Source of the DNA: Phoronis australis
Lineage: Eukaryota; Phoronida; Phoronidae
Assembly (NCBI GenBank): GCA_002633005.1
Contig: NMRA01000925.1
Span: 33,457-97,456, forward strand
Length of the DNA: 64,000 bases
Direction: 5' to 3'
A model generated the notes under the pieces. It saw only the letters and a list, made by a program, of their open reading frames with translations. It was not told the origin of the DNA and searched no databases. Position numbers and translations under genes: made by a program. Within the stretch, counting starts at the first letter, position 1. Each line of letters starts with the position of its first letter. This document shows positions 1 through 13,500 of the stretch, in pieces.

Positions 1-1382
1 AGGGGTTATCAAAACTTGTGATTTTCACGATTTTGACAACTCCTTTCTGTATTACTCATACTGTCTAAAAGTACTTCTTGAGTGCGGGTTGCATCTTTGA
101 AGTAGATCCCCGAGTGACATCGTTAACAGAATAACATAGGTTACAGTAAAGCACTGTCTCTATTCAATTAGTCTTATCTGCTGGGTCCACTCAGGCTGGC
201 TATTGCCCTATTGATGTTTAAAGCCATGTCATACTAAGGTCGAGGCCGTGGATGTTTTGGGGAGTTGCGGTCAGTATGAACTCTTAACTTTGGTCCTGGT
301 TCGAAGTTAATTTTGCAGTAGACAGGTGGATTTAACAGCGAAGGGTTGATGCTGCGGTGCAGTATGAACCGTCAATTTCGGTCCCATCGCAGTTATCGCC
401 ACTGTTATTGTCAACAATTAAAGGGTAGTGTCGTCGCTAACAGTTGCTTATATTTTGCTCGAATAAGTACCAATTGAATTAGAAATACGTTTTGTGTCAA
501 TTAGCAGTCATGTAAATTTTCACAAATTATCACATTAAAAAAATCTTAGAATACACACGGTGCATCAGTGCTACCTTGCGGTTACTTCAATGACAACAGC
601 ATCAGCTACTGTTTACTTCAATGTTTAACTACTGTCTGGTATGAATGATTCAGTTAACTTTGCAGTAACCTCCAGGCTCTGCTCAGACAAGAGTTAAGTC
701 AGTATGAAAGAGCCTTTAGACTCTGTTTGATCACCTGCTATGACAAGTACCCTATTGCTCTTTTGTGAATGGTTTGTTATATCATGACACTTACTGTGAT
801 ATTTCACAACTCACTGAGGTCTAATTTTATTACTTGCCTCTGGCTGGCTATTGCCCTATTGATGTTATAAACTCTGTTTGATTACCTGCTATGCCAAATG
901 CCCTATTATTATTTTGTGAGTGGTTTGTTACATCATGACATTTTGTAGGGTGTCTCACTACTCACTGAGGTCTCATTTTATTTCTTGCCTTCCATGAATG
1001 TACTAGTAGTATACATTCGAAGTAGTGCAGTCTAACATAATTTTAAAACAATTTTTCCATCGTTTGTTCTTTTAATGATGTCGCTCAGGGAGCTACTGCA
1101 CAGATGCCATCCGCACTCGAGGAGTATTTTTAGATAATAGAGAACTTTACCAACAATGAATGTTGTATCGTTTTTAACGAGCTCTTCTAGTAAAATTTGG
1201 TCTAGACACATTATTGATTTGGTTGTTATGTACTCTTTTTCATAAACTGTTGTAAAAAGGAAATGGCAGATTGGTATTAAGTCAAACATCTAATTCTACA
1301 GGCTTTCTATATTCAAATAATATTTACATTTACATCAAGTTACTTAATTTTGTTGTCATCAAATTGGCTGTGTACACAGACT
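1..1382. other. NAGLU upstream region, no gene recognised
   Basis: No coding exon is recognisable on either strand. The stretch holds a diverged tandem duplication at 720-990. A roughly 27-base segment reading GGCTGGCTATTGCCCTATTG plus flanks occurs at about 191-218 and again at about 841-866. The NAGLU promoter and 5' untranslated region must lie here or just upstream, but I see no convincing TATA box or other core element. Confidence 0.5.
720..990. repeat. two-copy diverged tandem repeat
   Basis: The segment beginning ACTCTGTTTGATCACCTGC at 720 is repeated at 871 as ACTCTGTTTGATTACCTGC. The copies stay in register through a shared run reading TCACTGAGGTCT and both end near TTGCCT. They differ by many substitutions and small indels, so the duplication is old. 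It lies 5' of NAGLU and has no coding potential. Confidence 0.7.
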
Positions 1383-1562
1383 ATGAACGCTTTCGCTCTT
1401 GTTCTGTTATTTATCTTGAAATTTCACCCAAATGTTGGCTCTATTTCAACAGGTGACCAAAAACAAGCGGTGCAGGGACTAATACAGAGATTGTTACCAG
1501 AGCGATACTCAGAGTTTGTAGTGAACATCCAGCAAGATTTTACTACTGATGACTGGTTTGAA
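1383..1562 (+). CDS. NAGLU: NAGLU exon 1, start codon and signal peptide
   Basis: The ATG at 1383 opens a typical secretory signal peptide ([14 protein letters not shown] followed by a polar stretch ending SISTG). Then comes the NAGLU N-terminal segment [17 protein letters not shown], matching the human ALVARLLGPG.AADFSV region. An in-frame ATG at 1350 exists, but starting there would put a polar leader before the hydrophobic core, so 1383 is preferred. The exon ends in phase 0 at GAA|GTAAGG. Confidence 0.85.
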
Positions 1563-4500
1563 GTAAGGACTTGGTGTCTGTCATGAAGGTTACCATCAAT
1601 GTTTGGGTTTTTCTTCTTTACTACTAAATTTGGGAAATCAAGAGCCTGTTTGCATACTTTCATAGATTATTCAATTTGCCTTGCTAGTCTAGAATCAAAA
1701 TTTCCTGCTTGATTTGTCTAACAAAGAATTTTGAATCTCGTCCAGAGATGCTGAGTTGTTCTTTGATTTTGAATAATGAGCAGTGAGAATAGATGTAGTG
1801 ACATGTGACATCAGCTTCAAAAATACTGGAATGTCGTGATTCAGCCAACGTGCGAGAGTTACTCAAATCAAATGACTTGGCAGCAATATTAAACTCGATT
1901 CTGCTGCTGCCACTATTTTGTTTTGGACTCTTCCGGTCTGTTTGACTTGACACTCTCCTGTGCTTTTATGTATCAAACCTTGGAAGAAACTATTACTAAT
2001 CTTAACTTCATAGAGAGAAATTATAATACTTTACTGGACGTTGTTGAAAATTTGAGGCAATGTTTTGTTTGTCACAGACGTCATTTTCAAGCTTCTGCAA
2101 TGTATTAACTCTTGTTGGAATGTGTCGATCTTGAGGCAAACAGCGAGAAACACAATAGAAAAAACAGCCAGTGTGGTCTGTGCAATAAAGTGTAGTGAGT
2201 GTTTAGAAACCTGCGCTGGCAGAACAGTCTGCCAATCCACGGTTATCTCAACAACGATGACCCAACTACAGAAATATCTATGACTCGGCTGTGTTCTACT
2301 GTGAGGAATTGCGCTGTACATTTTAATCTGGGTGACACGCTTATTTTAGACAAACAAAATTATTTGGAGGTGATGTGAAGGAAGCTTGAAAAAGTTGGCT
2401 GTGGCTGACAAAACGTTGATGTAAATTCTCAAATAAGACCTCCAGTAAATATTTATAACTTTTCTGAATCATTTTTCGTCAATGGTTGAGTGATAACCTT
2501 CATTGATATCAACTATTTGAAACTTGTTTGTTTACAAACGTTTCTTTACAAAAATGAAATCTTTTCTTTTGAAACTTGGGTTGTGTTGTCCACATGTAGA
2601 AAGTATATGCTAATCTAGACAAGTGAGCGATATTAAGAATCTGCTTGTAAAAAATGTGTCCATCCCCAAATTACATTGTTACAGGGTATGACATAGAATG
2701 GAGAATGTCTTCTGCTATTTTATTTGCCGTGGTAGAGTGGAATGTGTCCGTGGCACATAGCTGCATTTTTGGGAAACTGGTGATATGGCAAATTGTAGAA
2801 CTGACGGTATGGCCAAAAAAAACAAACTTTGTTCTGGTTTTTACCCCGACTTATTTTGAGACCTGTGCTCACTGACTAAAAAAACAAAGAACTCCAGCCC
2901 GCATCAATTTCAGTTGAGGTCTCGTGTTTTTTTTCAAGCTGAACAAAGAAATGGAAGCAAGGTTTGAAATACCATTAGTTTGCCAAGAAATTATTAAAGA
3001 AAACAAATCTTGCATAATTTTTGCTTTTTTGCTCGTCTCAAGTGGATTTTCATGTTTGAAAAAGTGAGTGCCTAGAAAAATACTTCACCACTGACTCGAT
3101 TTCCAAAGGAAACAAAGACTTACCTTCTATGCTCTTTTAGATCGATGTGTAACATTTTCTTGTTTTGTTATAGATACACAGTTTCAAGAATCACAGTGTG
3201 CTGATAACAGCCAGCGGTGGAGTTGCCGCTGCCAGCGGATTTTACTATTACTTGAAGAACTACTGCTATTGTCACGTGTCCTGGACTGGGGACCAATTAG
3301 ATGTCCCGAAGCTGCTGCCGTTTATTCAACAACCAATCAGAATCTGGGCCAATCCAAAGTTTGTAGCACCCAAGCATTTTCAATTAGCTCTGTTCATNAG
3401 ACTTGGCAAGTTCCGATACTATGAGAATGTATGCACACCCAGCTACTCATTTGTGTGGTGGAATTGGACACGCTGGGAGAGGGAGATTGATTGGATGGCC
3501 ATGAATGGTATCAACCTTCCTCTGGCCGTGATTGGACAAGAGGCCATATGGAGGCGGACTTACATCAAACTGGGACTAACTGAAGCAGAGGTGGATGCCT
3601 ACTATTCTGGTCCTGCTTATCTGGCTTGGTTGGTCGCGTTCATATTTTATGTTGTCTAGTGAACACAGCGGCCATATTGAAGAAATTATCTCTGAAAATA
3701 ATGGTATTGAGATTGGTGCAGTTGATTAAACAAATTGAGAAATAAATAAAGGTACTTTGGTGAGAAGCTGAATAAATATATTAATAAATTCAACATTGGC
3801 AGAAGCCTCCTTTTTAACATGGCCTGTTTACGGACTTGATGAGAATCTTTTTTCTTTGCAAATTCATGAAGTCGGAGTATTTCCTGCTGGGAAATGTCTA
3901 AGTGGTCACGGTTGATAGACCTGGAACTGTTGCAATCTCGATACTGTCTCATTCTTCTGTTATTCTTAAGACGATGTTCCCCATTAAACAAAATTGAACA
4001 CTTGGTACAATTTTGACTGGTCTCACTGTGTTTTTGTTTGGTTTATTTCTAGGCAAACCATGGGTAACATCCATGGTTTGAATGGTCCTTTGACCAAGTC
4101 CTGGTTAATTGAACACGTGGACCTCCAACACAAAATTCTGGACAGAATGCGACAGTTTGGGATGAAGCCAGTTTTACCTGCGTTTAGTGGCCACGTACCT
4201 GGGGCCCTTCACAGGTAACATCTTTGTGTTATAGTGATTTGTGGGTAGGGGGTCCAAAGTAAAAGTTCTGATTGGTGAAGAATGTGTTCTATAAATGTAG
4301 ATGCAATGCATTCACTTTCTAAAGATTTATTGAAGGTTGACAAGTACTGTGTAGTTCTTTTTAGCGTTAAACTTTCAAATAAATTGTTTGGCGTGCTAAT
4401 TACTTGTTGCAAGTGCATTAACTGTAAATTGATTATGAGCATATATTACAAAGGCGCTCGCATTACCTCAATAAGTGCCTGCTGCAAATGAACTACCGTA

Positions 4501-7500
4501 TTATTGCCCCTTAAAGCTCATGTGCCTATATCCGAAATAATGCCTTTTTTCATAGCCTTTTTTACCCAATTGGTTCGCATATTGGCACATGCGCCTGGGG
4601 TTCGCATACAAGCGCAGTTCTGCACAGACGCCTAGGTGCCTAATGGCATGGCAATACAGTAGTTACTGATCGATATCTTCCCAAAATTACTTGATGGCAG
4701 CTGAATAAAACAGGATGTGACACCAACTGATAACACTCACGTTTACCTCCTAGGTACACCCAGCTTGTACTTTGACATCATGGAATTATGAAATAATCGT
4801 ATTCGTTTGGTTTAGGTAGCACGATGAATTCACAATAAATGTTAACCCCCTCGCAGTGTTTGAGAGATGGGAACCTATGAGTGATGTGAAAAAGTTTGTT
4901 GTCTTTGAAAAGATTTTGGTTATTGATGCCATTGACTTCAAATAATTAATTCGTCTGGTAGAGAGGCTGGCTGAATAACGGTCTTTTTGATGCAGATGAA
5001 AATTCAATGTAGCTGTGAACAATTTGGCTCTTCAGCAGCCATTCTCAAACTAATTTTCCATTGGATTGGGGTGTTTGATGTCATAATGTGGGTCGGTGAG
5101 TGTAACTCGTTGATGAGGTCTCTGTGTACCGCTTTTGCTTGGGGTATGTCCAGTTTGTGACCTCATGACCTCATGAGTACAAATGTGGACAAGTGCAGCA
5201 TTTAACGAAAATAATGGATATGTTCTGGAAAGATCTGAATTTCAATTGTTAGTAAGGGTATGCCATGAGATTTTTCTTTAAAAATTGGCTGTTTCGTCTT
5301 TGCAGAGTGTATCCCTACGCATCCATTTCACGTCTAGGAGAATGGTCTCACTTCAACTGCACTTATGCATGGTATGTATCGAGTCAATAAGTGAAATTTC
5401 ATTGACAAAAATGCATGTTGTATTATGTCTTCTTGACTGCCAGGTAGACATACCGTTTGAACTCCTTGGAGCTTGATTTTCATGCTCCATATTTAGCACC
5501 TTGTGAAAGACGTAACATTTCAAAAGTAGTCCACAAAATCGCCAGTCTCTTTATTATTATGAAATTTTTGCTTTTAAGCACCCTAAACTTCCCTTTTGCA
5601 CTAAAACCGCCCAAGTGCAAGGATTTGAAGCTGAAAACAAAATTTTGCTAAGATCATCAAGCTTCCGATTAAAAGTTGTCAAAATTTTCTTAAGTGTTTT
5701 AATTGAATTTTGGAAGCGAAACTGAAGTTAGTTACCAGTCGACACTTTCCTTAGGAAGCTTGTTCCTGAAAATGATACATTTTTGATAATTTTTTTGTTT
5801 TGTTGTTGGATGATGCCTTGGCATTTTGATTGAAGTGCAACAGGATGTGACTAGAAAATGTGCTGGTAGATGCTGCTGTGCAGTACAGTAAAGTACAGTA
5901 CAGTACAGTAAAGTACAGTAATGTACAGTAGAGTACTTTGCAGTACAGTAGAGTACAGTACTGTGCAGTTCAGTACAGTGCAGTAGAGTACAGTGCAGTA
6001 CAGTACAGTACAATACAAATTCAGACATACACCATTTCCCATCATGATGGCTAATTTGGTTGTCACCAAAAACGACTGTTAATAATTATTATGCTGGAAA
6101 GTTATAACTGCGGGCTGGCATAGCTACCTTTCTAACTTTCCTATTAAGTCCCCTTCATTCTAGGTCACGAGGTAAAATCATTCTGCCCAGCCATCATGAT
6201 GTGGAATTCTGGGTAATTTTGTCTGAATGCCTTTGGCATGTACTTTATGTGAACGCTGAAGTCTATTTTGCCTTTACGTGAAGTTACATCTGTACGTAAA
6301 TTTTAGATCATGAGAAACACTCGAGTAAAAATTAAAAATGATGGTTTTAGTAGAACATGCTAGACTAAGTGTACTTTGACTTATCAAGCGATACATTTTG
6401 ACGTGTTTTCTAGTTATGTGAATAATGGAAAATACTGAGAATGGTCAAAAGGCACAAAATGTATTGTTGAGGATGTTGTTGCATAACCCTGTATACATGC
6501 ATATGTGGTAATGCGATAAAAATGAAGAAGGAAACACTACAACTATCCCTGAATTCTATTTCGCAGCACATCCTTCCTGGATCCGACAGATCCATTGTTC
6601 AAAACCATTGGGAAAATGTTTCTAACTGAGGTGAGTTGACACATCTGTAGGTATTGTGACTTGGCAACCTCGTTGTACAGGTATGCACATTTTGAGTTAG
6701 GTGTAAGAGTGCCACTCGTGTTGTATTTTTACTCTGCATTTCATTAAGTGTTCACCTGTGTGTGAACGGTTGTGTCTAGTACATCTCAGGGTGTCAAAGA
6801 GCCAAACTGTGCTGACTGTCAGTTTCAGGTCAATCTCTTGTTTTTATTTAATAATATATTCCAACTCGACATATTTTAAGCTTAGAGATGTTTATTTTGT
6901 GTTCATCTCAGTATTGTTACATGTACTTCTGTCATTCAACGACACGATTTCTCAATTTGCTAAGTTTTTAATTAGCATATTCGTTGTTTTTGTGTTGCGT
7001 TAGTGCAATAAATGATTTGTCTGTCTACTGTTTTTGTTCCGTCTTATAGCTGGTCTCAGAATTTGGCTCAAGCCCGTTCTTCTCAGCTGACTCATTCAAT
7101 GAAATGACTCCAAAGTCAAGGTAAGTGTGTTCAACATTAATAAAGTGAGTTGGTATCAGAATACTTGTTGGTTGGCTGAGTGTACATTAAAATTTTCTCA
7201 AAAATGTAGTGCAGGTGGTCTGATACGCGTTGCCTCAGACGTGTGCAAGTCGCTCAGCCGGGCTCATTGCATCAGACACTTAAAATCTTTTTGATTATTG
7301 ATATACACGTATAGTCAATTTAATATCAACCTGAGGAGCCAGAGACCTGACTCAAGGGTCCACCAGTGGGGCCCAGTGACATTCGAACTCATGACTTTGT
7401 TATCTGGCACATTGTTTTATGACAAAATCTGGTGTTCTAAAGGATTACATAGTTGGCCAAGCAGCCCAAGCTGCAGGATTGAATTCAGTGGGCTGTTGTG

Positions 7501-10500
7501 TTTGCATTAGTACATTCCAATGGTCAATTTTTACCTGTACTGGGTTCCTAATGATAATCACATTTTGGGGTCTTGAAAACAACATATTGACCTCTGTGAA
7601 AATCAATGATTGTACATTATTTACCATTTATATCATATCATATCATACCATTTGTTTGAATTCATCGAAATGGTTGATATGAATTTAGATAAAAATTTTT
7701 TTAAATAGTAGTTAATAATTGACAAAAATTGCCTGTGAATGAGACATACGTTGGAGCACATCTCACTGTCACAACTGAGAGTATCTTCACACTGTGTCTG
7801 TCCTTTCCAGTGAAGCCAATTACTTGGCAGAGTGTGGTCGCGCTGTCTATGAGTCCATGGCGGCCATCGTGCCTGAGGCAGTGTGGGTAATGCAGGCCTG
7901 GCTCTTCTTCAACTCCCGTGATTTCTGGAAACCGACTCAAGTGAAAGCTTACGTGACTTCAGTGCCTTTGGTAGGTTGACACGGAGCTGGCATTTTCAAT
8001 TGTGTACGTCATTTTACACTTCATGAAAAACCAAAGTCAAAACAGATTACTATACATTTGACTGAACTACGGTAAGATCTTACCACTTATGGACACATGA
8101 AATTTTATTTTCTCACTTTTTTTCATAACCGATATGTAGCGCCAAAATTTTAATCTAACATTAAAACGCTTTACTATGTTCCAAGGTCTGTGCCTTAGCT
8201 ACCACCAGGAAATATTTTGAAAAGTTGTTGGCATTCACGACGTCGAGAAATAAAATAGGGCAGTTTTTGTAGTTGTTTTTGTCCGAAATTGTTGAGATTT
8301 TGCTGCAGTCACTCAATTTTAACACCGACCACACTTCTGTAATTAAAAGTGTCTTACTCCTCATCAGTGTCATGCCGTTAGGATGACCGTACATAGTGAT
8401 CGTACTTTGTTCTGTTCATAAAGGACATCGAGAGAATCTACTAATGAAAAAATGCATCAGAATTTTTCAAACTTTCGTCTTGCAGACTAATATAAAATAA
8501 CATTGTGGTTCGTGGGGAATGAAATGGATTTATGAGAAAAAAGAATTGCAGTGGGTGAGAAAGAACAAGTAGCTTTTAAGGAAAATTTTTTGTAATCACG
8601 AGAAAAGAATGCTGTTGGTGACAATACCTGTGGAGTGAAAACATAAACATCTCTCGTTTATTGAGTATTCCATACGAGGGTGGTTTTCATAATGCAGATA
8701 TCAATCTGGTCTGTTCTTAAGAGTCCCTAGTAGTCTCGCCTCCAGCATAACACAGACACTGATACATAGGCCACTTATCTATCATGCTTTAAGGAAATAC
8801 TTTTGAAGTCATTGCTGGTGCGGTAATTGCTTTGCTCAACACAAAAGGAAGTGGATCAGTGCTTCTAATCTTGTGGGCTGATATCACTAACGGTTCTTGT
8901 ACGTATCTAATTGACAAAGACATTATATCTTGGAACGGGTCTCGTTTCTAATAGACTGGTTACTTGAGATGGTTGGTACATATGTAGATATTATTGTTAT
9001 ACTGATATTTTGTTGCTCTTGATATCGCTAGATAGCACTAGTGCATTCTTTTGCTTGTAGGGTAAGCTGGTTCTGCTGGACCTGTATGCTGAAATGAGCG
9101 CCCAGTACCAGCGGTTTGACTCGTTCTATGGAGTCCCCTTCATCTGGTGTATGTTGAACAACTTTGGGGGCACAGTAGGAATGCATGGTGCGCTACAGAT
9201 CATTAACAAGGTGAGCCTTTTTGAACTTGTGTGGTGCTGAGCCATAATTGTGAGATCAGAAAATTGTATGACCAGCATGTGAATGTAGATTTAAACCAAC
9301 CTGCAGATATGATTCGTAGCTGTTTAATAATCTGCATAATGTATGCCACATCGTGTGACCTAAATTTTGCTACTTCAAGTTTGATAAGATTTCCATCCTG
9401 ACGAAGGTGTAAACCCAGGACCACTGTGTAAATCTATGACACCTAAGACCACTGAACCATAAAGATCTTTGATTGGCTATAGAAATGTGATCAGACTTAA
9501 TTCAAACCATCCATCTCTTGTCAATAGTGTAATGAATGTGCAATGATAACCTTGTGTTATTATTTCATGGATATTAACGATTCACAAAATCATATTTTTG
9601 GCAGCAAATTCTCTGTAGTGAACCAAGTTACCTGTTAGCTGTCCAAATTTCTGACTTAAGCCTTTAGTCACTGTTCTTGCAACAGGCCCCTGCGCTGGCA
9701 AACTTTAAACCTTTTGATGCTTCGTATTGCTGGTCACAGAGGGCTGCACTTTATCAGTCTGTGGTCGCTTTCCAGATGGAAAACTCTGATCTTGATATAA
9801 TTTAGCATTCTGAGTCTGGTAAATTAATGAACAGTTATTAACCGCTTTGCATCCTTTGTATTTTAGGGACCTTTTGAAGCCGTTGGCAGTAACTCATCTA
9901 TAATGGGTATAGGGTTAACACCAGAGGGCATTGGCAGCAATAATGTGATTTACGAGTTCATGATGGAAAATGCATGGCGAACGCAACCTAGGAACACTAC
10001 AGCATGGTAGGCTCTGATGTTCGTACTTTATGTTTTGACTTTTATTCACATGGTTGTCATTCCTGGATACACTGACGATTAGTGACAGCATACTTGTAAT
10101 ACAGTGGGGAATTCAATTTCCCAAAACAAGAAATTACAGTAAGAATTCTTCAGTTTGGGGATCAATATGGTGGACAAGTGAAATGTCATTTTGCCAAATT
10201 TCTCAGAGATATGTTGTCAGGAAATTTTACTTTTCTTGTATGTTATAGCTCTTACCGAACAATTTTGGGGGAAACTTTTACTTTTTGCAGTGATGTAAAA
10301 AGCCTCTGAAACTGGAGAAAGGGTAATTATAGAAGTCATTTTTCTCCCAAGTTGAAGATTTTTTCAGTATGTTTTATTTAGTTTATTAGCCTGGCTGAGA
10401 CGTAAGCGTGACTCACACTGATTTTGTTGTGAACAACTCACATGTGATTGGCGGCACTGCTTTGTATATCACAAAGTAACATGCTCATAATACGACGGTG

Positions 10501-13500
10501 GTTAATCAAAATGTTAGGAAGAGAATGACAATTGAACAACTTATCGATTGCTAGATGCATGATCACTGAGTGTGTTTACGGCTGCCGAAAATGATTTCAT
10601 TGTAGGAAATGTTGTCTTCCAATATTTCTTATAGACGCCTGTCAACTTTCTAGTCAATAAAATCTGACTTTCAACAAATTGTCTCTGCTGTAACAAAAAA
10701 TCCTTCAGTAATGCAGGGCTTGGAATTTTCCGCGGAAACGCGAATTTCCGCTTTTTTCAAATTTTCTGTCCGCGTATTTTATTATATTTCCGCGTTTCCG
10801 CGTAAAAAAATCGGATTTGACATAAAGTTTCCGTGGCAAATTTCTTTCTTACCGCCGTGTTGCCGACAACTTTCACCTTGAAAAGCGGAAGTTGGTCTTT
10901 ATGTTTCGGAGGAACGTAAATTGTCAACATTGCCGGGGCATCTGGGATAGCGTGGTGGATTTCCTCAATGGCGGCTCGTGTGATTGTAAACCGCGGCGAC
11001 AAATACTACGACTCTGCAGCCAAAAATGTTTGGAGGCGGGAGTGGCGAACGAGCTAAGACAGACGCACGCTGCCGGAGGTGGTACCGTTTTAGTCTCGAT
11101 TTTTGTCGGATCCACACCGACTTTTTCAAGGCTGCCTGCGCGCATGTTTCGGGCCGTAAAAATTTCCGCTTTTTTCGCCATTTGCCATTCCAAGCCCTGG
11201 TAATGACAGCCTTCACTTTTCTGCAAAAATGGAACACTACATTTTGTGCACACATAAGCAGAACTTGCATTACGGTAACTCTACATTTATTTTGCGCAAA
11301 AAATTTTGCCAAAATTGTCACTTTTCCATTTTTAAACAGCAATTGATTTTTGCAAATAACGGAAAATTAAACAAAAATTGTTTTATGACATCAAAACAGT
11401 AAACCATGTTAGTAATAGTGTCTTAATCTTTATTTTTGTTGAGAAATTCGACAAAATATACTTTCAATTATCAGCCAAATTGTGCGCTAAATAAATGAAG
11501 AATTAGAGTAACTGTATTTTGTGCTGATTTCACAACACGAAAATACAAGTTGTGAAAAGTCAGAAACTTGAACTTTAAATGGACTTCTTTAGCCCCCTTC
11601 TCTATTGTAGGCTTGTGAACTATGCCAAGAGAAGATACAGTGTTGACAATGGTAATGTATCCAAGGCATGGACACTGCTCCAGGTTAGTGACGGCTTACT
11701 AGTAGCAGATACTGAAATTCTCCACTTAATCTGCACACAAATATTTGCAAAAATTGTGTGATTTTCCAGTTTTTTAAAGAGTGTTTACCTTGCTGCAAGT
11801 AATGGAAACGTCTTGACAGTTCAAACCATGCTGACAGCAGACAGATTAATGTTATTAATCTTCATTTTAATTTCTGGACAAATTTGTCTTGAATGGATTT
11901 TCACCCATCTGCCATGTTGTGGGCTAAATTGGTGAAGAATTCCTCTACTATATTTCTTGGTCATCAGACTTGAAACATTATACAGTACACCCATGAACAT
12001 GGCAATGAAAGAAAGCGAAAATTAGGCACCCATATCTTGAGCTTCTAGCTGCTTTCATTATCTATGCTGGGGCGGATCCAGGATTTTGAATCAGGGGGGC
12101 AGGGCAGAATTTTAGCCAGGATTTTGCCCGTCAGACATTCGCACCCACGAACTGCCAAATGGAATTTTGGAGAAGTTTAGGGGGGTTATGGCCCCCTTGG
12201 CCCCCCTCTAAATCTGCCACTGCTATGTTTACTAGGCAAAGTTAAAAATACATTATATAACTGCTTGGGCAACAATTTCATGGTTTACACTCCTCAGGAT
12301 GTTATACCAATGCTAAAGTCTGGAAGCAACAGAAAATTAAAAGTGAAACTCGGTGATTTATTGAAATGTAGATGATGGGTGTAATTTTAGAAATTAAATT
12401 ATTACCATGAAATTTATCTACCTTTTGAGCACAAAACATGGTGGACAAGTGAAATTTTATTTTGTCAAAATTCTCAGCAAAATTAATGATTATGATTAAT
12501 ATGGTTTATCGTTAGCTTGGTTGGTAGTATGTGAAATGTTAATGAATCAACATTTGGTTAAGTAAGAATAACACGCCATCTATTGGTCACATTGAATAAC
12601 AATAAATTTCAACTGAGCGGTAATTTGATAACAGTGTCAAAATATTCAATTATGAAAATCATCTGGAAAGCGCAGTGTATTTTTTCGCCTGCTTTATAGG
12701 CTTTATTTTCCAGTCTGGTCCCTACCTGGGTATTTAAATCAGTTTCTTTCGAGCTCTAGCCAGACACCGTGATCACTGAACTATTCAAATCATGCGGTTA
12801 ATTGGGGATACATTTCATTTATTAAAACTGGCATAGATGCCGAGTCCAGTATTGTATTAATATGTAATAGGTAAAAAAATGTGTTTGTAGTGCTTTCCGG
12901 GTGGAGTTTTCGTCACTGTGCAAGTTTGTTAGTTACTGCCATTGTCATTTCAGAGAAGTGTTTACAATGAAACAGTACAAGACCACGGCAAGTACTACCT
13001 GGTTACAAGACCCACCTTAACCAAAGCTCTGGCTACCCGCCATGGTTTCAATAAACTCCATTACGCACACAACCCTCATGTAAGTGGTTTATAACTTTTT
13101 GCATACTTTCTTGTGCTGTAGTGTGTATGTCTTCCAGAATGTGTTGTGATGGTCATAGTCAGTCATATTTTGATGACTGTAAAGCAGCCTTAGCACAGGG
13201 CTGCGGCAAAAGCAAGTTTCTAAAATGTGAGAACTTCACAAGGTTATGTCATGTGAACTGCTGTATTTTTGGTTACGAAAAACCTGTCTCAAACCATAAC
13301 CAGGTATCCCCACTTAGCTAACAGTTGCATTGTTCATTTATTTAGGAACAAGATAACCGGATAATTTCACATTGAGGTGATCAAAAAAGGAATGAGTTTT
13401 TTAAACCAAATTAAATGAACTGGAAGGAATAGTAATTGTCTTTGTACTTCCTTGACGTTTTTGAGGTTGGAGTAGCATTGACCGATAAGTTTTCGTTCTC

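Noticed and set aside
5732-6069. Minus-strand open frames rich in Tyr, Cys, Leu and Thr
   Set aside because: They are read from the (CAGTA)n microsatellite.
10757-11346. Several overlapping open frames of about 80-125 codons
   Set aside because: They lie in the GC-richer hAT-like insert, overlap on both strands and show no transposase or other family motif.
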